NCBI RefSeq assembly: GCF_001494635.1
Contig: NZ_LOJF01000001.1
Location: forward strand, 372,001 to 436,000
Source: Tractidigestivibacter scatoligenes
Lineage (GTDB): Bacteria; Actinomycetota; Coriobacteriia; Coriobacteriales; Atopobiaceae
Length of the DNA: 64,000 nucleotides
Direction: 5' to 3'
Under the pieces are notes generated by a model. The model was given only the letters and a program-made list of their open reading frames with translations, did no database searches and had not been told where the DNA came from. Of the stretch, positions 56,817-64,000 are shown in pieces (position 1 is the stretch's first letter; every line of letters starts with the position of its first letter). Position numbers and translations under genes: made by a program.

Positions 56817-57467
56817 CTACTCCTTCTTCTGTGCCTTGGCCTCGTCCATGTAGCTGTACAGCGTGTACTTAGAGATGCCAAAGTAGTTGCATACCTTCTG
56901 TCCCGCCTTGGTGATGAGGAACGCGCCGGAATCGTTGAGGAAGCCGATTGCCCTGACCTTGTCGTCCCTGGTCATGAGGGCAACGGGCTTGCCCACAAGC
57001 CGCACGCTCTGGTCGATAAGCTCGTCGAGAAGGTCGTTCACGTTGTGGGGGATGACATCAGGCTCGTCCGTGGCAGGGGTGGCAAGCGAGGTGAAGTCCT
57101 TGAGCATGTTCTGCAGCGCCATGATGGGCGTGGAATCGTAGTTGATGGCGAAGATCGCCACGGGCTTGCCCGTCTCGTCGCGGAAGAAGACCGTGCTCGA
57201 GCGCAGCTCGCGACCGTCCTCGGTGCGCGTGTTGTAGGCAAAGTGGTCCTGGAGCTTGTCTGGGTCTGAGCTCAGGGCCTTAAGCACCACGTTGGAGGGG
57301 CCATCGCCGAGCTTTCTGCCAGAGACCTGGCCGTTCTCTATCGCGACGATGGTGCTGTCCGGATCCTTGGACTCCAGGTCGTGGACAACGACCTCGCAAT
57401 TGCTGCCAAACTGTGCGGCAATGCCCTTTGCAAGGCGAGAGAGAAACTCGACCTCGGACTTCTTCAT
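56817..57467 (-). CDS. YheO-like PAS/HTH transcriptional regulator
   Basis: The regulator has 216 residues. Residues 10-115 are the YheO-like PAS domain: FGSNCEVVVHDLESKDPDS, then SSTVFFRDETGKPVAIFAINYD. The C-terminal ~60 residues are the DauR-like helix-turn-helix, ending AIGFLNDSGAFLITKAGQKVCNYFGISKYTLYSY. Family members such as DauR respond to small ligands and regulate amino-acid catabolism. GAGGAATC precedes ATG 57467. It heads a minus-strand pair with the M20 peptidase and is divergent from ssnA, so it may regulate one or both directions. Confidence 0.88.
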   Translation of the reverse strand: MKKSEVEFLSRLAKGIAAQFGSNCEVVVHDLESKDPDSTIVAIENGQVSGRKLGDGPSNVVLKALSSDPDKLQDHFAYNTRTEDGRELRSSTVFFRDETGKPVAIFAINYDSTPIMALQNMLKDFTSLATPATDEPDVIPHNVNDLLDELIDQSVRLVGKPVALMTRDDKVRAIGFLNDSGAFLITKAGQKVCNYFGISKYTLYSYMDEAKAQKKE

Positions 57468-58136
57468 GATTCCTCGATCCCTTTCTGGCGGGCCCGCTCA
57501 GCCGAGGCGCATGAGTTTCTAGCGCACGGGCGCGGGCTGCATGGCGCAGTCATCTACATGGGCGGGGAAGCCAACAGTTAGAAAATACTAGCACCACGAG
57601 GGGCTTATTGAATGTAAGGGAACGCCCGTTTCAACGTAAACGCTTACGAACGCGACATGATGTTGTCCAAGAGCGGCATCATATCGTCCTTCCGCTTATT
57701 ACCACCATGGGTTCCTCTGCCGTTGCGCCATAAACAATTCCCAGCTCATTGGTATTGTTTTATCAAAAAGGCGTGCAGGCTTGGTCGACCGGCGCGTCTA
57801 CGTTAGTTTTCTCAAAATATAACGTTACCGTCCACACCGGCAATCGACCGTACGCCGATGTTCTCCAGACCGCGACGAGCAGGACGCCAATTTGAAGCAA
57901 AATATTTGTTAGGTTGTATTACAAGTAGTGCGAAGATTCGCCAATACGGTGATTTGCAGGGAGAGGCCAACGGGGAAGGACCTTGTACCTGCGCTTCGTT
58001 TGCAGCTGGGTAGTCGGGTGCCCATGCGGCGCAATCGCGTTCGCGCAACGCCCGGCCGTCGCGGCATGAGAGGGCCGCGATGAACACAGGTTGGGCCGTA
58101 GCTGATCTGCGGCATGTAGCAAGGAGGAGAGGTCCT
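57468..58136. promoter_or_regulatory. 669-bp divergent non-coding region between the YheO-like regulator and ssnA
   Basis: No credible gene is present. The stretch 57580-57950 is markedly AT-richer than its surroundings. GTAAACGCTTAC (57636-57647) is a near-palindrome of the LacI/GalR style. The part next to ssnA (57950-58130) is GC-rich and can form several hairpins, including around GCGCAATCGCGTTCGCGC (58031-58048), so a structured mRNA leader is possible. I recognise no known riboswitch class. A strong AAGGAGGAGAGG is placed right before the ssnA ATG. Confidence 0.5.
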
Positions 58137-59489
58137 ATGCTACTTGTTGGAAACGGTCGGGTCGTAACCAGGGACCCCCAGGTGCCCTTCATCGAGGATG
58201 GTGCCGTTGTCATCGACCACGACAAGATCGTGGCAGTTGGCACGCGTGCCAAGATGGATGCCGCCTACCCCACGGCAGAGTTCATCGATGCCCACGGCGG
58301 CCTTATCATGCCCGGTCTTATCAACTGCCACACCCACATCTACTCCGGTCTGGCGCGCGGCCTTGCCATCAAGGGCTGCAACCCCACCAACTTCCTCGAG
58401 AACCTCGAGCAGCAGTGGTGGAACATCGACCGTCACCTCACGCTCGATGGCACGCGCGCCTGCGCGTACGTGACCATGATGGAGTCGTTCCGCAATGGCG
58501 TGACCACCATCTTCGATCACCACGCAAGCTTCCGCGAGATCCCCGGCTCCCTCTTTGCCATCAAGGACGTGGCGCAGGAGATGGGCATGCGTGCCTGCCT
58601 GTGCTATGAGGTCTCTGACCGTGACGGCAAGGAGAAGCTCGATCAGTCCATCCAGGAGAATGCCGACTTCGCCCGCTGGGCGGCCACGCAGGACGATATG
58701 ATTGCTGCCATGTTTGGCGGGCATGCCCTCTTCACGTTGCCGGACGAGGCGCTCGACCGCATGGTCGAGGCGAACAATGGCCTCACCGGCTTCCACATCC
58801 ACGTGTGCGAGGGCATGAACGACGTCTACGACTCGGCCCAGAAGCACGGCTGCACGTCGATTCACCGCCTCCTCGACCACGGAATCCTGGGCGAGAAGAC
58901 CATGCTCGGCCACTGCATCCACATCACCCCCGCCGACATGGACGTTGTTGCCGAGACCCACACCAAGATCGTCAACAACCCGCAGTCCAATGCCAACAAC
59001 GCCGTGGGCACTGCCCCGGTGCTCGAGTTCTTCAAGCGTGGCATCACCGTGACCATGGGCACCGACGCCTACACCCACGACATGCTGCAGTCCCTCAAGG
59101 CCTTCGTGCCCCTGCAGCGCCTCAACTCCGCGCTGCCCAACGTGGCCTGGGGCGAGGCCATGACCATGCTCTTCAAGAACAACGCCGAGGTAGCCAACAT
59201 GTACTTCGCCTCCAAGCCGCAGGGCAAGCCCCTGGGCGTGCTTGCGCCCGGTGCCGCCGCGGACGTCGCCGTGTTTGACTATCCGGCGCCCACGCCCATT
59301 GGCGCGGAGAACATCGACGGCCACATCCTCTTTGGCGTCGAGGGCCACGACTGCCGTACCACCATCGTGAACGGTCGCGTGGTCTACCGTGACCGTGAGT
59401 TCACGGACATTGACAAGGATAGGATTGATGCCTTTGTGCTCGACCAGTCCAAGAAGCTCTGGGGAGAGCTCAACGACCGCGAGTACTAG
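58137..59489 (+). CDS. ssnA: SsnA-type aminohydrolase (amidohydrolase superfamily)
   Basis: The protein has 450 residues. It is a cytosine deaminase/chlorohydrolase-like TIM barrel with metal ligands in INCHTHIYSGLARGL (about 62-76), HIHVCEGMNDV (about 221-231) and LGHCIHITP, plus the catalytic Asp in MGTDAYTHDMLQSL. An N-terminal and C-terminal composite beta domain (VGNGRVVT; ILFGVEGHDCRTTIVNGRVV) is also present. SsnA-family proteins are encoded with YgfK and selenium-dependent molybdenum hydroxylases and probably deaminate a heterocyclic substrate. Start is ATG 58137 with AAGGAGGAGAGG; an in-frame ATG at 58080 is upstream. First gene of the ssnA-ygfK-ferredoxin-xdh operon. Confidence 0.92.
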   Translation: MLLVGNGRVVTRDPQVPFIEDGAVVIDHDKIVAVGTRAKMDAAYPTAEFIDAHGGLIMPGLINCHTHIYSGLARGLAIKGCNPTNFLENLEQQWWNIDRHLTLDGTRACAYVTMMESFRNGVTTIFDHHASFREIPGSLFAIKDVAQEMGMRACLCYEVSDRDGKEKLDQSIQENADFARWAATQDDMIAAMFGGHALFTLPDEALDRMVEANNGLTGFHIHVCEGMNDVYDSAQKHGCTSIHRLLDHGILGEKTMLGHCIHITPADMDVVAETHTKIVNNPQSNANNAVGTAPVLEFFKRGITVTMGTDAYTHDMLQSLKAFVPLQRLNSALPNVAWGEAMTMLFKNNAEVANMYFASKPQGKPLGVLAPGAAADVAVFDYPAPTPIGAENIDGHILFGVEGHDCRTTIVNGRVVYRDREFTDIDKDRIDAFVLDQSKKLWGELNDREY

Positions 59490-59603
59490 GCACCTTCCCG
59501 GCAGCGGCGCTCCAAAGCCGCCACTGCCACGACGTGCGCGGATCCCGTGGCGCCGCGCACGCCTCACGTCCCCACGGAAATGCGTTTCTGGAGAGGAATC
59601 GCA

Positions 59604-62597
59604 ATGAGCGACATCATGCGTCCCATCCCGTTCGACCAGCTCATGGACTGGATCCTTACCGAGAAGAAGACCCAGGGAACCATCTTTGGCGAGTCTCGTC
59701 TCGCCAAGCTCGGCGGCCACGCCCGTCCCATCTTTGGCGAGAAGGTCGAGTCGCCCGTTGGCCCGGCTGCCGGCCCCAACACCCAGCTCGCGCAGAACAT
59801 CATTGCCGCCTACGTCACCGGCGCTCGCTTCTTCGAGCTCAAGACCGTCCAGAAGATGGACGGCGCCGAGCTCTCTGCCTGCGTGAACAAGCCCTGCATA
59901 CTTGCTGCCGACGAGGGCTACAACTGCGAGTGGTCCACCGAGCTCACCGTGCCCGGCGCCTTTGACGAGTACGTCAAGGCGTGGGTTGCCTGCAAGCTCC
60001 TTGCCCAGGAGTTTGGCTTTGGCGACCCCGATGGCTTCGTCTTCAACATGTCGGTTGGCTACGACCTCGAGGGCATCAAGGGCGAGAAGGTCGACACCTA
60101 CATCAACAACATGAAGGACGCCTCCAACACCCCTGCCTTCCAGGAGGCCATTGCGTGGGCCAAGGCCAACCTCGACCGCTTCCAGCACGTTGACGCCGCG
60201 TTTGTCGACTCCATCTCGCCGTGCGTCTCCCGCTCCGTCACCGAGTCCACGCTCCACGGCTGCCCGCCGGCCGAGATCGAGCGCATCGCGACGCACCTCA
60301 TCACCGAGAAGGGCCTGAACACCTACATCAAGTGCAACCCCACGCTTTTGGGGTATGAGTACGCACGTAAGACGCTCGACTCGCTGGGCTTCGACTACAT
60401 CGTCTTCGACGAGCATCACTTCAACGAGGACCTGCAGTGGGCCGATGCCGTGCCCATGCTCAACCGCCTCATCGCGCTGGCAAAGGAGCGTGGCGTCGAG
60501 TTTGGCGTCAAGCTCACCAACACCTTCCCGGTGGACGTCACCCGCTCCGAGCTGCCCAGCAACGAGATGTACATGTCCGGCCGTTCGCTCTACCCGCTCA
60601 CCGTCTCGCTTGCCAAGCGCATCGCCGACGAGTTCGACGGCAGCCTGCGCATCTCCTTCTCCGGCGGTGCGGACGCCCTCAACGTTCGCTCGCTCGTCGA
60701 TGCGGGCATCTGGCCCGTCACCGTGGCAACCACGCTCCTCAAGCCCGGTGGCTACCAGCACCTTGGCCAGATTGACGAGGCCCTCTCCGGCATCGACGAG
60801 AAGCCATTCTCGGGCGTTGACCCCGCCAAGGTTGCTGCCATCGTGGACGACGCTCTCACCAACCCCCGCTACCGCAAGCCCGTCAAGCCTACGCCCGAGC
60901 GTCACGTGGGCCACGAGCTGCCGCTCATTGACTGCTTCACGGCCCCCTGCCGCGAGGATTGCCCCATCGAGCAGGACATCCCCGGCTACCTTCGCGCCTG
61001 CGAGGAGGGTCGCTATGCCGACGCCCTCAACATCATCCTCGAGCGCAACGCCCTGCCCTTCACCACGGGCACCATCTGCCCGCACACCTGCGGCAACTCC
61101 TGCATGCGCAACTACTACGAGGAGCACGTGCACATCCGCGACTTCAAGCTCCTGGCTGCCGAGAAGGGCCTGGCAGAGGTCCTGCCCACGCTCTCTGTGC
61201 GCGGCAGCGTGACCGGTCGCAAGGTGGCCGTTGTGGGCGCCGGCCCTGCCGGCCTTGCTGCGGCATCGTTCCTCTCGCGCGCCGGCGTGGACGTTACCGT
61301 GTTCGAGCGTACCGGCCAGCTTGGCGGCATCGTCCGTCACGTGATCCCCGGCTTCCGCATCTCCGATGAGGCCATCGATCACGATGTTGAGCTCTGCTCG
61401 GCATACGGCGCTACGTTCAAGACGGGCGTCGAGGTCACCAACGCGCGCGACCTTCTCGACCAGGGCTTCACCGACGTCGTGGTGGCCATTGGCGCCTGGG
61501 CTCCGGGTCGTCCGGCCCTGCGCAGCGGCGAGGCGCTGGACGCCATCGACTTCCTACGCGATTTCAAGGAGGATCCTGCCCAGTGCAAGCTTGGGTCTGA
61601 CGTTGTGGTTATCGGTGGCGGCAACACCGCCATGGACGTGGCCCGCGCCGCCAAGCGCGTGCCCGGCGTGGAGCACGTGCGCCTGGTCTACCGCCGCACC
61701 CGCCGCTACATGCCCGCCGACGAGGAAGAGCTCGTCATGGCGCTCGAGGACGGCGTGGAGTTCATGGAGCTCCTCTCGCCGGGCGACCTTGCCAACGGCA
61801 CGCTGACCTGCGAGGTCATGCGCCTTGGCGCGCCTGATGCCTCTGGCCGTCGCGCTCCCGAGCCTACGGGCGAGACCGTAAGCGTGCCCGCCACCGCCGT
61901 CATCACAGCCGTGGGCGAGCGCATCGAACAGGGCCTCTATCAGGCAACCGGCTGCGAGCTGGACGAGAAGGGCCGCCCCGTGGTCTCGGACTCCCTCGAG
62001 ACCAGCGTGCCGCACGTCTTTGCCGCTGGCGACGCTCGTCGCGGGCCCGCTACCGTGGTCAAGGCCATCGCCGACGCCATGACCGTTACTACCGCCATTG
62101 CCGGGGCCTCCTTTGACGCCAAGGGCGAGGCAAACGTTAATCCCTGCTACGAGGCGCCCCTTGCGTCCCGTGGCACCCTCGAGGCTGACGTCGCGTCGCT
62201 CGTCCACACGCGCTGCCTTGGCTGCGCCACCGTGTGCGAGACCTGCTGTGAGGTCTGCCCCAACCGCGCCAACGTTGCCATCCGCGTGCCCGGCATGCGC
62301 GAGCGCCAGATCGTCCACGTGGACGGCATGTGCAACGAGTGCGGTAACTGCGCCGTGTTCTGCCCGTACTCCGAGGGCAGGCCGTACCGAGACAAGCTCA
62401 CTCTGTTCTGGAGCAGGGAGGACTTCGACAACTCCCAGAACGAGGGCTTCCTTCCCGTCGAGGGTGGCATGCTCGTGAGGCTTGACGGCACCACTGCGGT
62501 CTACGATGTGGATGACGTCACCTGCGGTCTTCCCGAGGCGGTGCGCGCCACCATCGTGGCGGTCCGTGACAGCTACGGCTACCTGCTTGCCAAGTAA
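59604..62597 (+). CDS. ygfK: YgfK-type selenate reductase-like Fe-S flavoprotein
   Basis: A 997-residue multidomain enzyme. Residues 1-430 form a dihydroorotate-dehydrogenase-like TIM barrel (PVGPAAGPNTQLAQN, FFELKTVQKMDG). Residues 440-530 are a GltD-type Fe-S domain (CREDCPIEQDIPGYL, CPHTCGNSCMRNYY). Residues 540-850 bind FAD and NAD(P)H (VVGAGPAGLAAASFL, VVIGGGNTAMDVARAAKR). The C-terminus has a cluster-binding region, CLGCATVCETCCEVCP (about 872-887) and CNECGNCAVFCPYS (about 909-922). The family was linked to selenate reduction in E. coli and is co-encoded with selenium-dependent molybdenum hydroxylases; it probably moves electrons between NAD(P)H and the hydroxylase or ferredoxin. GGAGAGGAA lies upstream of ATG 59604. 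Confidence 0.93.
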   Translation: MSDIMRPIPFDQLMDWILTEKKTQGTIFGESRLAKLGGHARPIFGEKVESPVGPAAGPNTQLAQNIIAAYVTGARFFELKTVQKMDGAELSACVNKPCILAADEGYNCEWSTELTVPGAFDEYVKAWVACKLLAQEFGFGDPDGFVFNMSVGYDLEGIKGEKVDTYINNMKDASNTPAFQEAIAWAKANLDRFQHVDAAFVDSISPCVSRSVTESTLHGCPPAEIERIATHLITEKGLNTYIKCNPTLLGYEYARKTLDSLGFDYIVFDEHHFNEDLQWADAVPMLNRLIALAKERGVEFGVKLTNTFPVDVTRSELPSNEMYMSGRSLYPLTVSLAKRIADEFDGSLRISFSGGADALNVRSLVDAGIWPVTVATTLLKPGGYQHLGQIDEALSGIDEKPFSGVDPAKVAAIVDDALTNPRYRKPVKPTPERHVGHELPLIDCFTAPCREDCPIEQDIPGYLRACEEGRYADALNIILERNALPFTTGTICPHTCGNSCMRNYYEEHVHIRDFKLLAAEKGLAEVLPTLSVRGSVTGRKVAVVGAGPAGLAAASFLSRAGVDVTVFERTGQLGGIVRHVIPGFRISDEAIDHDVELCSAYGATFKTGVEVTNARDLLDQGFTDVVVAIGAWAPGRPALRSGEALDAIDFLRDFKEDPAQCKLGSDVVVIGGGNTAMDVARAAKRVPGVEHVRLVYRRTRRYMPADEEELVMALEDGVEFMELLSPGDLANGTLTCEVMRLGAPDASGRRAPEPTGETVSVPATAVITAVGERIEQGLYQATGCELDEKGRPVVSDSLETSVPHVFAAGDARRGPATVVKAIADAMTVTTAIAGASFDAKGEANVNPCYEAPLASRGTLEADVASLVHTRCLGCATVCETCCEVCPNRANVAIRVPGMRERQIVHVDGMCNECGNCAVFCPYSEGRPYRDKLTLFWSREDFDNSQNEGFLPVEGGMLVRLDGTTAVYDVDDVTCGLPEAVRATIVAVRDSYGYLLAK

Positions 62598-62673
62598 GCG
62601 CGGAGCCACGAGAAACACACGGGCGGGGCGGCTGCGTGTCCGTCCCGCCGCAACGCATACGGGGGACTGAGAT

Positions 62674-63144
62674 ATGGCACGTAAGAGGGACATGGTCGCG
62701 GTTGTGAGGTGCGCAGGGGGACCCGCGCCCGACCGCTGTTCATATGGGTGCATTGGGTGTGGCGCGTGTGTTGCCGCCTGCCGCATGCACGCGATCGAGC
62801 TCAACGAGAACGGCGTGGCGCACGTGAACCGCGATGCCTGCATCGGCTGCGGCCTGTGCGCACGCATGTGCGAGCAGCACATCATCGACATCGTTCCGCG
62901 TCACCAGCGCATCCAGGTGCTCTGCTCCAACCACGAGATTGGTTCTGCGGTGCGCGCGGTGTGCCAGGTAAGCTGCATCGCCTGCGGTGCCTGCGAGCGG
63001 GCCTGCACGTCGGATGCGGTCCACGTGACCGACAACCTTGCGGTTATCGACCAGCAGGACTGCATCTCCTGCGGCATGTGCGCGTCCAAGTGCCCGCGCG
63101 GGGTCATCCACGATGTCTTCGGCGTCATTGCCAAGGGCCTCTAG
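62674..63144 (+). CDS. Four-cluster ferredoxin-type protein (RnfB-like)
   Basis: The 156-residue protein contains four CxxCxxCxxxC-type [4Fe-4S] motifs: CIGCGACVAAC (about 26-36), CIGCGLCARMC (about 56-66), CIACGACERAC (about 100-110) and CISCGMCASKC (about 130-140). An extra Cys sits in the N-terminal CSYGC. The arrangement resembles the C-terminal polyferredoxin part of RnfB. There is no membrane helix. It lies between ygfK and the xanthine dehydrogenase gene, so it should be an electron carrier of that system. Twelve bases separate it from the next ATG, with GGGAGGAGGAG in the gap. Confidence 0.88.
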   Translation: MARKRDMVAVVRCAGGPAPDRCSYGCIGCGACVAACRMHAIELNENGVAHVNRDACIGCGLCARMCEQHIIDIVPRHQRIQVLCSNHEIGSAVRAVCQVSCIACGACERACTSDAVHVTDNLAVIDQQDCISCGMCASKCPRGVIHDVFGVIAKGL

Positions 63145-63156
63145 GGAGGAGGAGAG

Positions 63157-64000
63157 ATGGCAACCTACAGCTTCTATGTGAATGGTCGCGAGGTCACGAC
63201 CGAGGAGAACAAGTCGCTCCTGCGCTTCCTGCGCGATGACCTGCATCTCACCTCCGTGAAGGATGGCTGCTCGGAGGGCGCCTGCGGTACCTGCACCGTG
63301 GTCATCGACGGCATTGCCACCAAGGGCTGCGTCATGACCACCAAGCTTGCCCAGGGCAAGCAGATCCTCACAGTCGAGGGCCTTACCCACGAGGAGCAGG
63401 AGGCGTTCGTCTATGCGTTTGGCGCCGTGGGCGCCGTGCAGTGCGGCTTCTGCATCCCCGGCATGGTGATGAGCGGTGCCGCCCTGGTGCGCCAGAATCC
63501 CAACCCCACCGAGGAGGAGGTCCGTTGGGCCATTCGCGGCAACGTGTGCCGCTGCACCGGCTACAAGAAGATCATCGAGGGCATCCAGCTTGCCGCTGCC
63601 GTCCTTCGTGGCGAGAAGCAGATTGACGAGGACCTCGAGCGCGGCGATGACTACGGCGTGGGCAAGCGCGCCTTCCGCGTGGACGTGCGTCGCAAGGTCC
63701 TGGGCTACGGCAAGTATCCCGATGACCTCGACGAGCGCGACTTCCCGGACATGGCGTACGCGTCTGCCGTGCGCTCCAAGTACCCCCGCGCCCGCGTCCT
63801 CAAGATCGACGCATCCAAGGCAGAGGCCTTGCCTGGCGTTCTTGGCGTCCTTACGGCCAAGGACGTGCCGGTGAACCAGGTTGGCCACCTCATCCAGGAC
63901 TGGGACGTCTTTATCGCCGAGGGCGACATCACCCGCTTTGTGGGCGACGCCATCTGCCTGGTTGTTGCCGAGGACACCAAGACTCTCGAGCGTGCCAAGC
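63157..64000 (+). CDS. Selenium-type xanthine dehydrogenase, N-terminal part (XdhD-like), cut by the window end
   Basis: 281 codons are visible and the frame remains open at 64000. Residues 1-75 form a plant-type [2Fe-2S] domain with CSEGACGTC and a later Cys. Residues 80-160 are the second [2Fe-2S] helical domain with VQCGFCIPGM and NVCRCTGYKKIIEG. From about 170 the molybdopterin-binding chain starts in the same polypeptide (VLGYGKYPDDL, YASAVRSKYPRARV, VLTAKDVPVNQVG). This direct fusion, without an FAD domain, is the layout of Se-dependent XdhD-type hydroxylases. The expected substrate is xanthine or a related purine. YgfK, SsnA and the ferredoxin upstream support this. Confidence 0.9.
   Translation, partial: MATYSFYVNGREVTTEENKSLLRFLRDDLHLTSVKDGCSEGACGTCTVVIDGIATKGCVMTTKLAQGKQILTVEGLTHEEQEAFVYAFGAVGAVQCGFCIPGMVMSGAALVRQNPNPTEEEVRWAIRGNVCRCTGYKKIIEGIQLAAAVLRGEKQIDEDLERGDDYGVGKRAFRVDVRRKVLGYGKYPDDLDERDFPDMAYASAVRSKYPRARVLKIDASKAEALPGVLGVLTAKDVPVNQVGHLIQDWDVFIAEGDITRFVGDAICLVVAEDTKTLERAK

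Noticed and set aside
57920-58136. Known riboswitch (purine, THF or molybdenum-cofactor type) upstream of ssnA
   Set aside because: I could not match the conserved core sequences of these classes; only generic hairpins are visible.
58140-61382. A 1080-codon open frame on the minus strand
   Set aside because: It is exactly antisense to ssnA and ygfK, both of which have complete family motifs. Its composition (Val/Gly/Ala/His-rich) is typical of the shadow frame of high-GC genes, and it has no ribosome site or domain.

Overview
The window is a high-GC, gene-dense bacterial chromosome segment. It has a tRNA-Gln, about 50 real genes, short spacers, strong GGAGG-type ribosome binding sites and frequent GTG/TTG starts. 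Several features suggest a fermentative, anaerobic, Gram-positive actinobacterium of the Coriobacteriia (Olsenella/Atopobiaceae-like): NfnAB, a selenium-type molybdenum hydroxylase cluster, a MalX-type PTS, and LexA boxes of the GAAC-N4-GTTC type. This placement is inferred from gene content, not from a marker gene. No rRNA, IS element, prophage or CRISPR array was seen.

Layout. 1-4.2 kb: end of a probable LCP cell-wall ligase and three family-2 glycosyltransferases. 4.4-5.2 kb: a lipoprotein barnase with its barstar. 5.2-5.95 kb: gene-free DNA with two kinds of repeat. 5.97-8.95 kb: NfnAB (nfnB is frameshifted) and peptidyl-tRNA hydrolase. 9.0-21.4 kb: an unusual locus with a Ser/Thr kinase and an FHA protein on the minus strand. 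Divergent from them are seven intact zinc-ribbon proteins, most membrane-anchored with different exported domains, plus a degenerate eighth ribbon gene and a GH3 glycosidase. 21.6-28.9 kb: MFS transporter, asparaginase, cytoplasmic alpha-amylase, glmU, a half-length frameshifted ClC gene and prs. 29.1-42.5 kb: tRNA-Gln, alpha-glucoside PTS, HAD phosphatase, membrane hydrolase, a GntR regulator, a maltodextrin ABC transporter with its ATPase, malQ and glycogen phosphorylase. 42.6-45.7 kb: galE, polyprenyl synthase and a peptidoglycan-binding protein. 45.8-47.9 kb: a small SOS cluster (Y-family polymerase, YolD-like protein, divergent 118-aa protein, two LexA boxes). 48.1-54.4 kb: modABC-moaA-moaC/MOSC-moeA-mogA as one overlapping operon. 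54.6-57.5 kb: pirin, M20 peptidase, YheO-like regulator. 58.1-64 kb: ssnA, ygfK, a polyferredoxin and the start of a selenium-type xanthine dehydrogenase.

How it fits together. Maltodextrin enters by ABC transport or PTS and is degraded by MalQ, GlgP and alpha-amylase. Molybdate uptake and pterin synthesis at 48-54 kb can supply cofactor to the molybdenum hydroxylase at 63 kb. NfnAB and YgfK belong to ferredoxin/NAD(P)H electron flow.

The best candidate for an undescribed system is the kinase-FHA-zinc-ribbon locus (9.0-21.4 kb). One member joins zinc ribbon, membrane helix, PASTA and C-type-lectin-like domains in a single protein. A second theme is a set of long inverted repeats, different in sequence but alike in layout, between convergent genes (32.65, 42.48 and 54.44 kb), with a related four-unit structure at 5.3-5.5 kb.
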